NCBI RefSeq assembly: GCF_018687785.1
Contig: NZ_LTBL01000001.1
Span: 1,541,780 to 1,605,779, forward strand
DNA: 64,000 nucleotides
Reading direction: 5' to 3'
Source of the DNA: Methanovulcanius yangii
GTDB taxonomy: Archaea; Halobacteriota; Methanomicrobia; Methanomicrobiales; Methanomicrobiaceae
The translations under genes were made by a program, and so were the position numbers. How positions within the stretch are numbered: the stretch's first letter is position 1; the number at the start of each line of letters is the position of its first letter. This document shows, in pieces, positions 25,697 through 34,939 of the stretch. The notes beneath the pieces were generated by a model. It was not told the origin of the DNA. It saw nothing but the letters and a program-made list of their open reading frames with translations, and did no database searches.

Positions 25697-26884
25697 TTGA
25701 GAGAGATTGCCGGATTTATCCACCGGTTCGGACCGGAAGCACAGTCGCTGTTCAGGTCGGGCCTCTGCATTCGCATAGTGCTTGCCCTCCATGACGGCCC
25801 CGCTGCCCTCCCGGCGCTCACCCGCAGGATTCGGGGGAGCACATCGGGGTCGATACACCGGAATCTCAAACGCCTCGTGGAGGAGAAACTGGTGGAAGAG
25901 GAGGACGGCCGCTACCGGCTCACCAACGCCGGCACGATTCTCGTACGGCGGCTGGGCCCTCTCATCCGGACCTTCCGTGATCCCGCACAGCCACCCGAGT
26001 CATCCATGGATCTCTCCCGCCGCTATCACGAGTACGAATCCGGGATGAACGCCATCCTCCTCTCCGGCCATGCACTGACCATCCTCTGCGCCCTCAGGGA
26101 GGGGCCCTGTACCCGCGATGCACTGAGAGACCTGACCGGGGCCCGCTCGACGACGCTGCGGACCCGCATCCGGCTCCTCACGGGGAGCGGCCATCTCCGG
26201 GAGGATGACGACGGATTCTCCCTGACAACTCGTGGAATGGAGGTGGCAGACCAGGTGTTGCGGTTCCTGCGGACGGTTGCCCTTCTCTCCCGGCAGAAGG
26301 ATTTCTGGAATGACCACAATATTGAAAAACTTCCTGCATCCGCAGTTGAAACACTCTATCATCTGACCGATGTGAATGTTGATTTTGACACTCCCGAATC
26401 CATTCCGACAAAGATCATCAAATATTTCGAAATGGTTGCCACAGCACACCGGCTATTCGGCATCTCGGAATGGACTGCACCGCAACTTGCAGAAGAATAT
26501 ACAAAAAGAGTTCTTGCGCGAAAAGACCTCGATTTGATCGTCACTGAGAAGATTCTGCATTCCATGCTTGAAGAACCATCTCTCGAAATACTTCAGAAGT
26601 ACACTCTCTACCCTGATTTTCGATTACATGTGATAAGTGACCGCTTCTGGTGCGGTATGACCATCGCTGATTCCAATTTTGCCATAAAATTTTATTCTAA
26701 AGACGGGCAGGCTCACACCAATGCACGTCTGAAAGCCTCTGAAACCCAAGAAGCGGTGGAATGGGGGATGGCGCTGTTCGGATACTTTAAGGCGCGGAGC
26801 ACACCATTTGAAGATTATCTGAGATATCACCCCCATTTACTCAATTCCAACAGCTTGAAACCCGATTCCACTCGGATGCAGTAA
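25697..26884 (+). CDS. Winged-helix transcriptional regulator with C-terminal DUF1724-like domain (1)
   Basis: This 395-aa protein has two winged-helix units (about 10-85 and 120-190; the first reads LCIRIVLALHDGPAALPALT, the second ILCALREGPCTRDALRDLTG) and a C-terminal alpha/beta domain. This is the pattern of methanogen regulators with an ArsR-like wHTH plus DUF1724. The start appears to be TTG at 25697, close behind a TATA box; the next Met is about 100 residues in, past the first DNA-binding unit. GC content falls in the 3' half. It is paralogous to the next gene. Confidence 0.8.
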   Translation: MREIAGFIHRFGPEAQSLFRSGLCIRIVLALHDGPAALPALTRRIRGSTSGSIHRNLKRLVEEKLVEEEDGRYRLTNAGTILVRRLGPLIRTFRDPAQPPESSMDLSRRYHEYESGMNAILLSGHALTILCALREGPCTRDALRDLTGARSTTLRTRIRLLTGSGHLREDDDGFSLTTRGMEVADQVLRFLRTVALLSRQKDFWNDHNIEKLPASAVETLYHLTDVNVDFDTPESIPTKIIKYFEMVATAHRLFGISEWTAPQLAEEYTKRVLARKDLDLIVTEKILHSMLEEPSLEILQKYTLYPDFRLHVISDRFWCGMTIADSNFAIKFYSKDGQAHTNARLKASETQEAVEWGMALFGYFKARSTPFEDYLRYHPHLLNSNSLKPDSTRMQ

Positions 26885-27442
26885 CAATCCTGTGGTAAAA
26901 TGGAGAGAATAGCGGGGACAATGTGGATAAGGGGGCCTGTCACGGCCCGGGCGTGGACTTTCAGAGAATGGCCGCCTGCCTCTTGGCACCGGCCCAGTCA
27001 TGCCGGAATTCCCCAAAATTCCTTTTCGCACCCGCGGTGAGACCCATCGTTCACCGCAATGGTGGCACATCCCACCGAACGACCCATTCCCCCGGCCATT
27101 CGAAGGACGGTCCACCATCTTCTCATGTGTTGCAATTCAACCAGATCATTACGAAAATGACGCCTGGAAGTGCCACACCACCCATATCCCGATGAAAAAT
27201 CATTCATAAGCATGATATTTATTCGGGACGTATATTTTAACCAGAAAAACAAATAAATATTAGAACTGACGCTTTTCACCCGAAACTCCCTGCGAAAAAG
27301 CCAATATTTTGGATCAATTTAATCCAAAAAGGAAATTTAGATATTATTCACAAAACCTGAATATAAATATTTATTATGATTAATAAATAGATCTCCAATC
27401 GTTAAGACAGGCTTTCATTCCCAGCATTACGGACATGTTTCC
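26885..27442. other. Long intergenic region, AT-rich right half, with inverted repeat
   Basis: No gene is supported in these 558 bases. The left half is GC-rich without a plausible frame; the right half (27190-27430) is strongly AT-rich, contains an 8-bp inverted repeat (27307-27329) and ends with a TATA-like TTAATAAATAG near 27380 for the second regulator. Confidence 0.55.
27307..27329. promoter_or_regulatory. Inverted repeat in regulator promoter region
   Basis: TTTTGGAT-CAATTTA-ATCCAAAA has perfect 8-bp arms. It lies about 115 bases before the second wHTH regulator and about 50 bases upstream of its TATA-like element, a position suited to an operator, possibly autoregulatory. Confidence 0.4.
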
Positions 27443-28585
27443 ATGAACGACGACGCCCGCCTCACCTCATGCCTTTCCACCACCCTGACTATCTTCCGCT
27501 CAGACCTTGCGATCAGAATCTTTCTTGCACTCCTTCCCCACCCGTCATCCCTCCAGGCGCTTTCCGCGTCGACAGAGAGCAGCCCTTCATCGATCACCCG
27601 TACCAGCCACGACCTCACCTGCCTCGGGCTCGTGGACCGCAGCCATGGGACATACGGCCTTTCCCGTACGGGAGAGCAATTCACCACCCTCTACATATCC
27701 CTGATGGAGACCGTCGAACGGGCGAATCCGGGGGCGGAGGACAAAACCGGGAAGAGCCTGGTGCACCGGCACATCATGACCTGGGAGGTCATCGGCCATA
27801 TCCTTCGATCGCCCATCCTCATCTCGGCCCTCCTTGCGATGAGCGATCACGGGATGTCCCGCACCGATCTCCGGGATCTGACCGGCAGCAGAACCGCTTC
27901 CCTGACCCCCAGGATGCAATGGCTCCGGCAGCATCACCTCGTTAATGAGTGGAAGGGTGAATATCATCTGACCACCGCAGGAAATGAGGTTGCCTCCCGG
28001 CTGCGTACACTCATCCGGTTCACCAGGGTGGCCGTCGACCACCACGAATTCTGGAGGCATCATACACTTGACGGCATCCCCGCATTCGCAATGGAGAATT
28101 TGGGAGACCTGTGGGAGAGCAGGATCATCTCCGGCCGGCATGACGACCCCTATACCATCCATACCCACTTCTTTCAGGCTGTCGCCGATGCAGAATATAT
28201 CTGTGCCGTCTGCGACTACGTGCTCCCGCGGATTGCACAGGCGATCCCTCATCATGTCCGGCCGGGCATTCCCATCGAGGTCGTCATCAGCCCCCGGGCG
28301 GCAGCCCGCATGGTACGTGAACCGGACCTGCAGTACCTCGGCCATTTGGAAAATTACGATACCATCCGGTTCTTCGTTGCCGACATCCCCCCGTCGCTTG
28401 GTATCTCCCTCACCGATACGACGATGACCCTCAAGCTCTCCCACACAGGCACGGACATCTTCGACACCTCCCGGAGCCTCGTCTCCGAGGCGGCGGACGC
28501 TCACCGCTGGGCCATGCGACTGTTCCGTTTCTTCCGGGACGGGGCGGTCCCGCTGGAGGAGTTTCTGGCGGGCCGGAACCGTTGA
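27443..28585 (+). CDS. Winged-helix transcriptional regulator with C-terminal DUF1724-like domain (2)
   Basis: The 380-aa protein has the same layout as the gene at 25697: wHTH 1 (LAIRIFLALLPHPSSLQALS), wHTH 2 (LISALLAMSDHGMSRTDLRD), and a C-terminal ligand-type domain with GIPIEVVISPRAAARMV and ISLTDTTMTLKLSH, ending in a short helix EWGMALFGYF-like block (here RWAMRLFRFFRDGAVPLEEF). The two genes are neighbours in the same direction but have separate promoters. Ligand and targets are unknown. Confidence 0.82.
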   Translation: MNDDARLTSCLSTTLTIFRSDLAIRIFLALLPHPSSLQALSASTESSPSSITRTSHDLTCLGLVDRSHGTYGLSRTGEQFTTLYISLMETVERANPGAEDKTGKSLVHRHIMTWEVIGHILRSPILISALLAMSDHGMSRTDLRDLTGSRTASLTPRMQWLRQHHLVNEWKGEYHLTTAGNEVASRLRTLIRFTRVAVDHHEFWRHHTLDGIPAFAMENLGDLWESRIISGRHDDPYTIHTHFFQAVADAEYICAVCDYVLPRIAQAIPHHVRPGIPIEVVISPRAAARMVREPDLQYLGHLENYDTIRFFVADIPPSLGISLTDTTMTLKLSHTGTDIFDTSRSLVSEAADAHRWAMRLFRFFRDGAVPLEEFLAGRNR

Positions 28586-28675
28586 CCGGCCATCGGATCA
28601 TGTCGGCGGGAGACGGGCACCTTTCTCCGGTGCCGGAAACGCCGACAGCATTGCATCGTCCGCGGGGAGAGACCG

Positions 28676-29575
28676 TCACACAAAGAATCCGAGGACGATG
28701 CCCCCCGCATACACCACCATCGCGACATGGAAGAGCGGCAACGCCCGCATCCCCGCCTCCGGCGCCCCATTCCCCCGGAGAATGATCCCGGTTGCAGCAA
28801 CGAGCAGCAGGAATCCGATGAGGAGCCCCGCCTGTGCCACCGGTACGAGAACTCCCGCAAAGAAGACCGCCATGATGCCATGCAGGACGGTGCAGACCGC
28901 AATCCAGGTGACGGTGCCCCCCACCCCGTAGAGCACCGGGACCGTCTGCATTCCCCGTGCACGGTCGTTTCTCAGATCGGCGAGGTCGTTTGCCGCGAGA
29001 TGGGCGAGGGCATAGGGGTAGAAGAAGAGGAAGTAGAGAAGCCCCGTCACATCCGGCATCCCGGCGGCGAGATACCCGGCGACGGGGAAGAGGGCGAAGT
29101 CGGTCCGGCCCACCAGCTGGGCCACGGGGACCGACTGCGACCGCTTCCTCACCTGGTAGAAGACCTCGGCCATGTAGCTGTATCCCATGATGAGGGCGAC
29201 GAAGATGGCGTGAGGGAAGGGGAGCGTGAATATCAGGACGAGAGCAGCCGCCGCGAGAACGACACAAAGAATGAGGGCGCTGCGGGCCGGGATGAGCCCT
29301 TCTGCAATGGGCCGGGTCCCGAACAGCCGCCAGTACCGGGTCATCCGCCCGTCGACGTCCCGCGTATCGTAGACCCGGTCCACATAATCGTTGAGAACCA
29401 TGCCCGCTTCGAAGCCGAAGAACCCGATCAGTGCGGCGGTGAGGAGATACGGCCATGAAAACCCGCCATAGGCGGCAAAGGCCAGGACTGTTCCCGAACA
29501 GAAGAGAAGCGGCCAGGCGAAGCCGAAGTGCATCCGGAGAAGATCGACGTATGCCCGCACGGTGCTGCCGTCCAT
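28676..29575 (-). CDS. UbiA-family prenyltransferase
   Basis: The 299-aa membrane protein has about eight helices and the two Asp-rich motifs of UbiA enzymes, NDYVDRVYDTRDVDG near residue 60 and NDLADLRNDRARG near residue 195, which bind magnesium and prenyl diphosphate. Such enzymes attach isoprenoid chains to aromatic or glycerol-phosphate acceptors in lipid or cofactor synthesis; the acceptor cannot be told from sequence. I prefer ATG 29575 to TTG 29596. Confidence 0.87.
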   Translation of the reverse strand: MDGSTVRAYVDLLRMHFGFAWPLLFCSGTVLAFAAYGGFSWPYLLTAALIGFFGFEAGMVLNDYVDRVYDTRDVDGRMTRYWRLFGTRPIAEGLIPARSALILCVVLAAAALVLIFTLPFPHAIFVALIMGYSYMAEVFYQVRKRSQSVPVAQLVGRTDFALFPVAGYLAAGMPDVTGLLYFLFFYPYALAHLAANDLADLRNDRARGMQTVPVLYGVGGTVTWIAVCTVLHGIMAVFFAGVLVPVAQAGLLIGFLLLVAATGIILRGNGAPEAGMRALPLFHVAMVVYAGGIVLGFFV

Positions 29576-29677
29576 GGAGAGACTCTCGGAGGTCAATGTA
29601 GATGTAATTTTGTACGGAGGGGGAGGGCGGTTGTCCCGGTTCGAGGGAACCGGCCCTACTCGCTCACAAAAAAATGA

Positions 29678-30082
29678 TCAGAGGAGCCGGTCTCCTGCCC
29701 GGGGGCCGGGAGTGCAGGTGTAGACGTCACGGATCTTCATGATCAGAAGTCCCTTGGCCGGTGCCTGCGCCATCTTCGACCGGACGGTCTCCTGCATCTT
29801 CGCAAACTCCGGCCCTTCGGTCTTCAGCTCAACGTCTCCCTTGATCTGGAAGCAGCCCTTCGTTTCAGGGCCCCAGACATAGAGGGAAACCTTTGGATTT
29901 TCCTTGATGTTTGCAAGGGTCTTCTTCATGAAGTTGTCCGCCATCCAGATCGTCTCGTCGTCGACGAGTTCCACGAACCCGATGGGGACCACGTTCGGCC
30001 ACCCGTCCGTTGCGGCGGTGGCGACCGGGAATGTCTTGATCGTTGCAAACGCGGCTTTCATCTCTTCTGTGAGTGCGGCCAT
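29678..30082 (-). CDS. Pyridoxamine 5'-phosphate oxidase-like FMN-binding protein
   Basis: The 134-aa protein has the split-barrel pattern: FPVATAATDGWPNVVPIGF, DDETIWMADNF, NPKVSLYVWGPETKGCFQIKG (first 20 residues NPKVSLYVWGPETKGCFQIK). These small flavoproteins bind FMN or F420 and reduce or oxidise small molecules. ATG 30082 has GGTGA 5 bases upstream. It diverges from a wHTH regulator across 121 bases with a TATA-like TATATTTG at about 30114 on the minus strand. Confidence 0.85.
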   Translation of the reverse strand: MAALTEEMKAAFATIKTFPVATAATDGWPNVVPIGFVELVDDETIWMADNFMKKTLANIKENPKVSLYVWGPETKGCFQIKGDVELKTEGPEFAKMQETVRSKMAQAPAKGLLIMKIRDVYTCTPGPRAGDRLL

Positions 30083-30203
30083 TTTGTTCACCATATACTC
30101 TGTTGGCGCATACAAATATATACAAATCCGTTACAAAAATATACAAAACAGGGAGGAGGTGCAGATTTCTGACTCACGGGCGCTGCACCACAAGGAGCCG
30201 TGT

Positions 30204-30947
30204 ATGCCGACAGATACCATACCCATCAATGAACTTCGAGAACTGAAGGCGGAGATTGCCGCCCTCAGGAGTGACATGAACCGGTTTAGCACCGACACAT
30301 CCCGCCTGCGGGCCGCATCCCTCATTGCAGACTTCCGGAGTACCTGTGCGGAAGCAATTGCAAGCAGTTACCGGGAGACGGGGTGCGAGGCAGTGGGAAA
30401 CCGGGCAGGGGACTGTGCCAGGTGGGAGAAATGCCGCCCGGCATTCGCGGCGCTCTTTGACAATGTACTGTCCACCATACGGTCGGGAGAGCTCACCCCA
30501 GAGGCGACGAAGGAGATCTACGACGGGATTGCCAGCCTGCGGGCACGGGCACCCATTGAGCGGTGCGAATCCTGCTTTGCCGAGGCGGAGAACCAGCTTT
30601 CCGGGCAGATCAGGCTGCTTGAAACGATTGGAGTCGGCCGAAAAAACCCGGACACCGGCGCCATCGTCCGTTCCCTCCCCGAGGAGGAAGCGGCCGCACT
30701 CTTCAGTGACGCCCTCGCAAGCCCTGTCCGCATCCAGGTGATCAAGGCCTGTTACGACGACGGAAAGACCTTCACCGACCTCTCCAGGCTGACGGGGCTG
30801 AGGGGCGGAAATCTCCTCTTCCATCTCGAAAAACTCATCAAGAGCGGCATCATCCACCAGAAGGGCGACCGCGGCGAGTACCGGATCACCTACCGCGGGT
30901 CTGAACTGGCCGGTGCCGCCGCAGAACTGTTCAACAAGGTACGATGA
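30204..30947 (+). CDS. Winged-helix regulator divergent from the FMN protein
   Basis: The 247-aa protein has a helical N-terminal half with two Cys pairs (CARWEKC about residue 64 and CESC about 106) and a C-terminal ArsR-like winged helix (SPVRIQVIKACYDDGKTFTD, then GGNLLFHLEKLIKSGIIHQ). The Cys pairs might sense redox state or metal. AGGAG lies 6 bases before the ATG. The divergent arrangement suggests control of the FMN-binding gene and itself. AT-rich direct repeats of ATACAAA lie between them (30108-30146). Confidence 0.8.
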   Translation: MPTDTIPINELRELKAEIAALRSDMNRFSTDTSRLRAASLIADFRSTCAEAIASSYRETGCEAVGNRAGDCARWEKCRPAFAALFDNVLSTIRSGELTPEATKEIYDGIASLRARAPIERCESCFAEAENQLSGQIRLLETIGVGRKNPDTGAIVRSLPEEEAAALFSDALASPVRIQVIKACYDDGKTFTDLSRLTGLRGGNLLFHLEKLIKSGIIHQKGDRGEYRITYRGSELAGAAAELFNKVR

Positions 30948-31044
30948 CATCCCTCACTTTTGAAGAGGTCACGGGGTGAACCCTGAACAACGGACACGCC
31001 GCCCCACTTCCTCTTCACCCGCCAACCCGCCGTTCCGGCAATCC

Positions 31045-31052
31045 TTTATATA
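31045..31052 (+). promoter_or_regulatory. TATA box of flavodoxin-RNR unit
   Basis: TTTATATA predicts a start near 31076. GGTGAGG (31073-31079) lies about 7 bases before the flavodoxin ATG. Confidence 0.6.
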
Positions 31053-31086
31053 TCCCCGCGTGCTGAAGAGGGGGTGAGGATATATC

Positions 31087-31629
31087 ATGACACCGGATAC
31101 CGACACGGCACCTCCCGGCCCCCCCGGTGCGGGGGAGGGAGGGGTTGCCATCATATTCCACTCCGAGACGGGCCATACCCGGGCCATCGCCCGTCGCGCC
31201 GCTTCGCTGATCGGGGCGACGCTCATCGAAGTAAAGCCGAAATACCCCTACTGCAGGATGGGTAAATTTCTCCGCGGAGGAGAGATGGCGGCCCTCGGAC
31301 TGAAGGAGGCGATCATCCCCGCCGAGATCGACATCTCCCCCTTCGATATCATCATCGTGGGAACGCCGGTCTGGTCGCAGCACCCGACGCCCGTGATCAA
31401 CCGGGCGGTGACCGTCCTTGAGGGGGCACGTGAGGGGTGCGGGGCCATCGTCTTTGCTACCTGCTTCCGGTATGCAGGCAAGGCCACCACGCCCGTAAAG
31501 GAGGCGCTCGGACGGGCGGGCATCCCGACCGGAAAGTCCTACATCTTCCCCAACCGGGCCCCGGTCGCCGACTGTGCCGCCGCCCTTGCCGAGGGGGTCG
31601 CGGCCCTGCGCACCGGACGGACCTCCTGA
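31087..31629 (+). CDS. Flavodoxin-family protein
   Basis: The 180-aa protein has a Pro/Gly-rich N-terminal tail (about 18 aa) followed by a flavodoxin fold: FMN phosphate loop HSETGHTRAIAR, and VGTPVWSQHPTPVINR for the isoalloxazine face. It ends 14 bases before nrdJ, so it probably shares its transcript. A flavodoxin here could supply electrons to the reductase or reduce its cobalamin cofactor; that link is an inference from position. Confidence 0.82.
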   Translation: MTPDTDTAPPGPPGAGEGGVAIIFHSETGHTRAIARRAASLIGATLIEVKPKYPYCRMGKFLRGGEMAALGLKEAIIPAEIDISPFDIIIVGTPVWSQHPTPVINRAVTVLEGAREGCGAIVFATCFRYAGKATTPVKEALGRAGIPTGKSYIFPNRAPVADCAAALAEGVAALRTGRTS

Positions 31630-31642
31630 GCACACGGGGGCC

Positions 31643-33373
31643 ATGACGGGGAGCATTGCAGGAAGCGTCCTCGCCGCCCGCTACCTCCGGGGCGGGGAGA
31701 CCTCCTTTTCCGACGTCTGCCGCCGGGTGGCGGACGCTCTTGGGCAGAACGATACCGAGACGGCGGCGTTCTTCGACGAGATGCAGAGCCTGCGCTTTCT
31801 GCCGAACTCCCCGACCCTGATGAACGCCGGGACCGACCTCGGCCAGCTCGCCGCCTGCTTCGCCCTCCATGTCGGCGACTCCATCCCGGAGATCTTCGAC
31901 GCCCTGAAGTGGGGGGCCTTAATCCACCAGAGCGGCGGCGGGACCGGGTACAACTTCTCCTCCATCCGCCCGAAGGCCTCACCCGTCCGGCTGACCGAGG
32001 GGGTCGCCTCGGGGCCGGTCTCGTTCATGCGCATATTCAACGAGGCGACCGAGGTGATCCGGCAGGGCGGGCGGCGCCGGGGGGCGAATATCGGTATCCT
32101 CGATGTCGGCCACCCGGACATCCTCGAATTCATCCGCTCGAAACAGACCGAGGGCGACCTCGCGAACTTCAACATCTCAGTGATGGCCTCCGACGCCTTC
32201 ATGCGGCGGGTCACCGGGGGGCATACGGACGAGGTCTGGCTCACCCACCCCTGCACCGGGGAGGAGGTGACGGTGGGCGCCGTCTGGGACGCCGTCGTGG
32301 ACGGTATCTGGATGAACGGCGAACCCGGCATCCTCTTCCATGACGAGATCAACCGCCACAACCCCACCCCGCGCCTGGGGACGATCGAGGCCACCAACCC
32401 CTGCGGGGAACAGCCGCTCCTCCCCTTCGAGAGTTGCGTCCTCGGGTCGGTCAACCTTGCCCGGTTCGTGACGGACGGCGGGGTCGACCACGAGGCGCTC
32501 CGGCGGACCGTCGCCGTCGCGGTCCGCTTCCTCGACCGGGTGATCGACGTGAACCGGTACCCCGTCCCGGCCATCGAGGAGGCGACGAAACGGACCCGGA
32601 AGATCGGCCTCGGGGTGATGGGGGTGCACGACGCCCTCCTGATGCTCGCCGTCCCCTACGATACGGAGGAGGCGCGGACCCTCTGCGGGGGCATCATGGA
32701 GACGATGAAGGAAGCCGCGGTGGCGGCATCCCACGCGCTCGCACGGGAGGACGGTCCGTTCCCTGCCTGGAAGGGGAGCATCTGGGAACCGCAGACGATG
32801 CGAAACGCCGCCCTCACCTCCATCGCCCCCACCGGGAGCATCTCCCTTCTGGCGGAATGCTCCGGCGGGATAGAACCCCTCTACTCCTTTGCATATACGA
32901 GAAAAAAGACCATCAACGCAGAGTTTGAGATGATTCATCCCCACTTCGCCCGTGCGCTCGATGCCACCGTCCGCGGCCTCTGCCCTTCCCCCCCTGAGGC
33001 GGACCGCCGCATCGCGGAGGTGATCCGCCATGTCCGGGCAACGGGCACCGTGCAGGACATCGACTGGCTGCCCCCCTCCTTTCGCCGCCTCTATAAGGGG
33101 GCGCTCGACATCGGCTGGGAGGACCATATCGGGATGCAGGCGGCCTTCCAGAAGCATGTTCACGCCTCCATCTCCAAGACCATCAACATGCCCCGAACGG
33201 CAACCCGCGACGACGTCGCCGCCGCCGTCATCCTCGCATGGGAGTTGCGCCTCAAGGGCGTGACCATCTACCGCACCGGGAGCCGCCATGATGAGGTGCT
33301 CGTCCTCGGAGAGGAGGGGGGCGATCAACCATGGCCGAGCATCTGCTGCCGCCCGCCGGAGCTCGTCCGTTAG
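31643..33373 (+). CDS. nrdJ: Adenosylcobalamin-dependent (class II) ribonucleotide reductase
   Basis: The 576-aa enzyme reduces ribonucleotides to deoxyribonucleotides. The core residues are all present: C72 in AACFALHVGDS and C265 in PFESCVLGS (redox pair), and N252-C254-E256 in TNPCGEQ (radical Cys and its partners). Substrate-loop motifs RFLPNSPTLMNAGT and APTGSISLLAECSGG are clear. There is no ATP cone and no glycyl radical motif, so it is class II. The C-terminus ends with two adjacent Cys (SICCRPPELVR) in place of a spaced CxxC-type pair. ATG 31643 gives a start typical of the family. Confidence 0.93.
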   Translation: MTGSIAGSVLAARYLRGGETSFSDVCRRVADALGQNDTETAAFFDEMQSLRFLPNSPTLMNAGTDLGQLAACFALHVGDSIPEIFDALKWGALIHQSGGGTGYNFSSIRPKASPVRLTEGVASGPVSFMRIFNEATEVIRQGGRRRGANIGILDVGHPDILEFIRSKQTEGDLANFNISVMASDAFMRRVTGGHTDEVWLTHPCTGEEVTVGAVWDAVVDGIWMNGEPGILFHDEINRHNPTPRLGTIEATNPCGEQPLLPFESCVLGSVNLARFVTDGGVDHEALRRTVAVAVRFLDRVIDVNRYPVPAIEEATKRTRKIGLGVMGVHDALLMLAVPYDTEEARTLCGGIMETMKEAAVAASHALAREDGPFPAWKGSIWEPQTMRNAALTSIAPTGSISLLAECSGGIEPLYSFAYTRKKTINAEFEMIHPHFARALDATVRGLCPSPPEADRRIAEVIRHVRATGTVQDIDWLPPSFRRLYKGALDIGWEDHIGMQAAFQKHVHASISKTINMPRTATRDDVAAAVILAWELRLKGVTIYRTGSRHDEVLVLGEEGGDQPWPSICCRPPELVR

Positions 33374-33437
33374 CCTGATTTCTAATATTTGGACGGCTGT
33401 ACCGTCACCCGTGGAATTGCCGGGAAAAAAAGGGAAT

Positions 33438-33782
33438 TCAGTTTTCCACAGAGATCATCTTCATCGCCTGTCCGTTCGACGAGATCTCCGTCAGTTCGAG
33501 GGGGGTGCCCCACTGCTGGATGGTCATGACCTCCTCCCGGGGATACCCGGTGAATTCAACAGCAAGCCCGTCCTCACTGAACTCCTCAGGGAGGTTGAGT
33601 GGCAGGTACTGGGTCCCGTCATCGGCGACGATACCATAGAACCCGCCTTCGAGGTCGATGAACTGTACTGTCCCGGCGCCGCTCACGGTGGGTGGCTCCG
33701 GCTCCCCCAGGCAGCCGCAGACGCAGACCGCGGCGAAGGTGGCGAGGAGGAGGGCAAGGATGGGTATGCGAAGTCCACTCAT
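33438..33782 (-). CDS. Small exported lipoprotein, unknown function
   Basis: The 114-aa protein has a hydrophobic signal (IPILALLLATFAAVCVCGCLG) (21 residues; core ILALLLATFAAVC) with a Cys-rich lipobox-like end, so it is probably lipid-anchored outside the cell. The mature part is a small beta-rich domain (VQFIDLEGGFYGIVADDGTQ, ...LAVEFTGYP). No family recognised. It stands alone between nrdJ and the radical SAM gene. Confidence 0.75.
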   Translation of the reverse strand: MSGLRIPILALLLATFAAVCVCGCLGEPEPPTVSGAGTVQFIDLEGGFYGIVADDGTQYLPLNLPEEFSEDGLAVEFTGYPREEVMTIQQWGTPLELTEISSNGQAMKMISVEN

Positions 33783-33909
33783 CTCAGATCACACCAGTAG
33801 CATACCCCCCGCACCAAGATTAATCTACCTTTGACTTCGAAAAAAATCGGAGTTATGAGGGATCAGGCCATTCCCGTGGCTCTCCGGGCAAATGCCGGGA
33901 CTCCCTCCC

Positions 33910-34845
33910 CTACACGGCGACAAAGAAGACGCCGCGTTCCTCGAACCGCTCCGCAATGAGCCCCTTTGCCGCAAGGGCATCCGTGTACTTGCGAATTTCA
34001 TTCGGGTGCAGACCGCAGGTCTTTGAGAGGTCCTCGACGGTCGAGGGGCGTCGCCGGATGATCAACAGGATGGACTCCAGCGTGTCCTGCGAGAAGGAGG
34101 GGATATCCGTCCGGGTGGTCGGGCTTCGTACGATCTCCGTTGCCGGATACCCGATCCGGTCACGAAACCGCGTCATCTCGGCCTCGGTCGGTGCATGGAC
34201 CCACGCGGCGATGCCGGGGCGGTCGAGGCCGTTGAGCTGGACCAGGTCGGGACCGATCCTGCGGATCACGTCCGCAAAGAGGGCGAGCTCCCCGTCCGTG
34301 TCATTGACGCCCGGGACGACGAAGATCTCGAGCCACACCTCTCCCGGATGCTCCTGTTTGAGGGCCACCAGGCCGTCGATGATCGCATCCACCGAAAGCT
34401 CCCTGCAGGGCCGGTCGATACGTCTGAATACCTGTTCCGAGACCGCGTCCAGCGAGGGGATGACCACATGAATGTCGGCGACCTCCCGGCGCACCTGCGG
34501 GTCAAAGAAGAGGCTCCCGTTCGTCAGAAGCGCCATCCTGTATGCAGGATAGTGCTCCCGGATATGACGGGCAATCTCCCCGATACCCGTATGGAGCGTC
34601 GGCTCACCCGACCCGGCAAAGGTGATGAAATCGAGGTCCGGACCGGTCACGAGGTATTCATCCAGTTCACGGATGATGTCCTCCGTCGGAAAATACTCCT
34701 TTCGTCCGGTCGTGAGCTCCGTCGTCTTCCCGCATTCGCAGTAGACGCAGTTGTAGCTGCAGGTCTTCAGGGGGACGAGATCAATTCCCAGCGAGACGCC
34801 GAGTCGCCGGGAAGGAACCGGTCCGAAGAGATACGAAAATCCCAT
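33910..34845 (-). CDS. Radical SAM protein with C-terminal winged helix
   Basis: The 311-aa protein has the radical SAM motif C29-x3-C33-x2-C36 (CSYNCVYC) within a domain that starts SYLFGPVPSRRLGVSLGID, as in the wyosine base/COG0731 branch. FAGSGEPTLH binds SAM. After about residue 235 a short winged helix follows (ESILLIIRRRPSTVEDLSKT). The combination suggests a regulator-like substrate recognition, but the reaction is unknown. A TATA-like CCTTAATG about 30 bases before the ATG suggests a short leader. Confidence 0.85.
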   Translation of the reverse strand: MGFSYLFGPVPSRRLGVSLGIDLVPLKTCSYNCVYCECGKTTELTTGRKEYFPTEDIIRELDEYLVTGPDLDFITFAGSGEPTLHTGIGEIARHIREHYPAYRMALLTNGSLFFDPQVRREVADIHVVIPSLDAVSEQVFRRIDRPCRELSVDAIIDGLVALKQEHPGEVWLEIFVVPGVNDTDGELALFADVIRRIGPDLVQLNGLDRPGIAAWVHAPTEAEMTRFRDRIGYPATEIVRSPTTRTDIPSFSQDTLESILLIIRRRPSTVEDLSKTCGLHPNEIRKYTDALAAKGLIAERFEERGVFFVAV

Positions 34846-34939
34846 GTCGGATAGTCATAGCGGGCGCATCTGCATTAAGGTGTAGTATTGAACAAGAACG
34901 CAGGACGCAGACCACACGGGAGAGGCAGGGGGAACCGGT

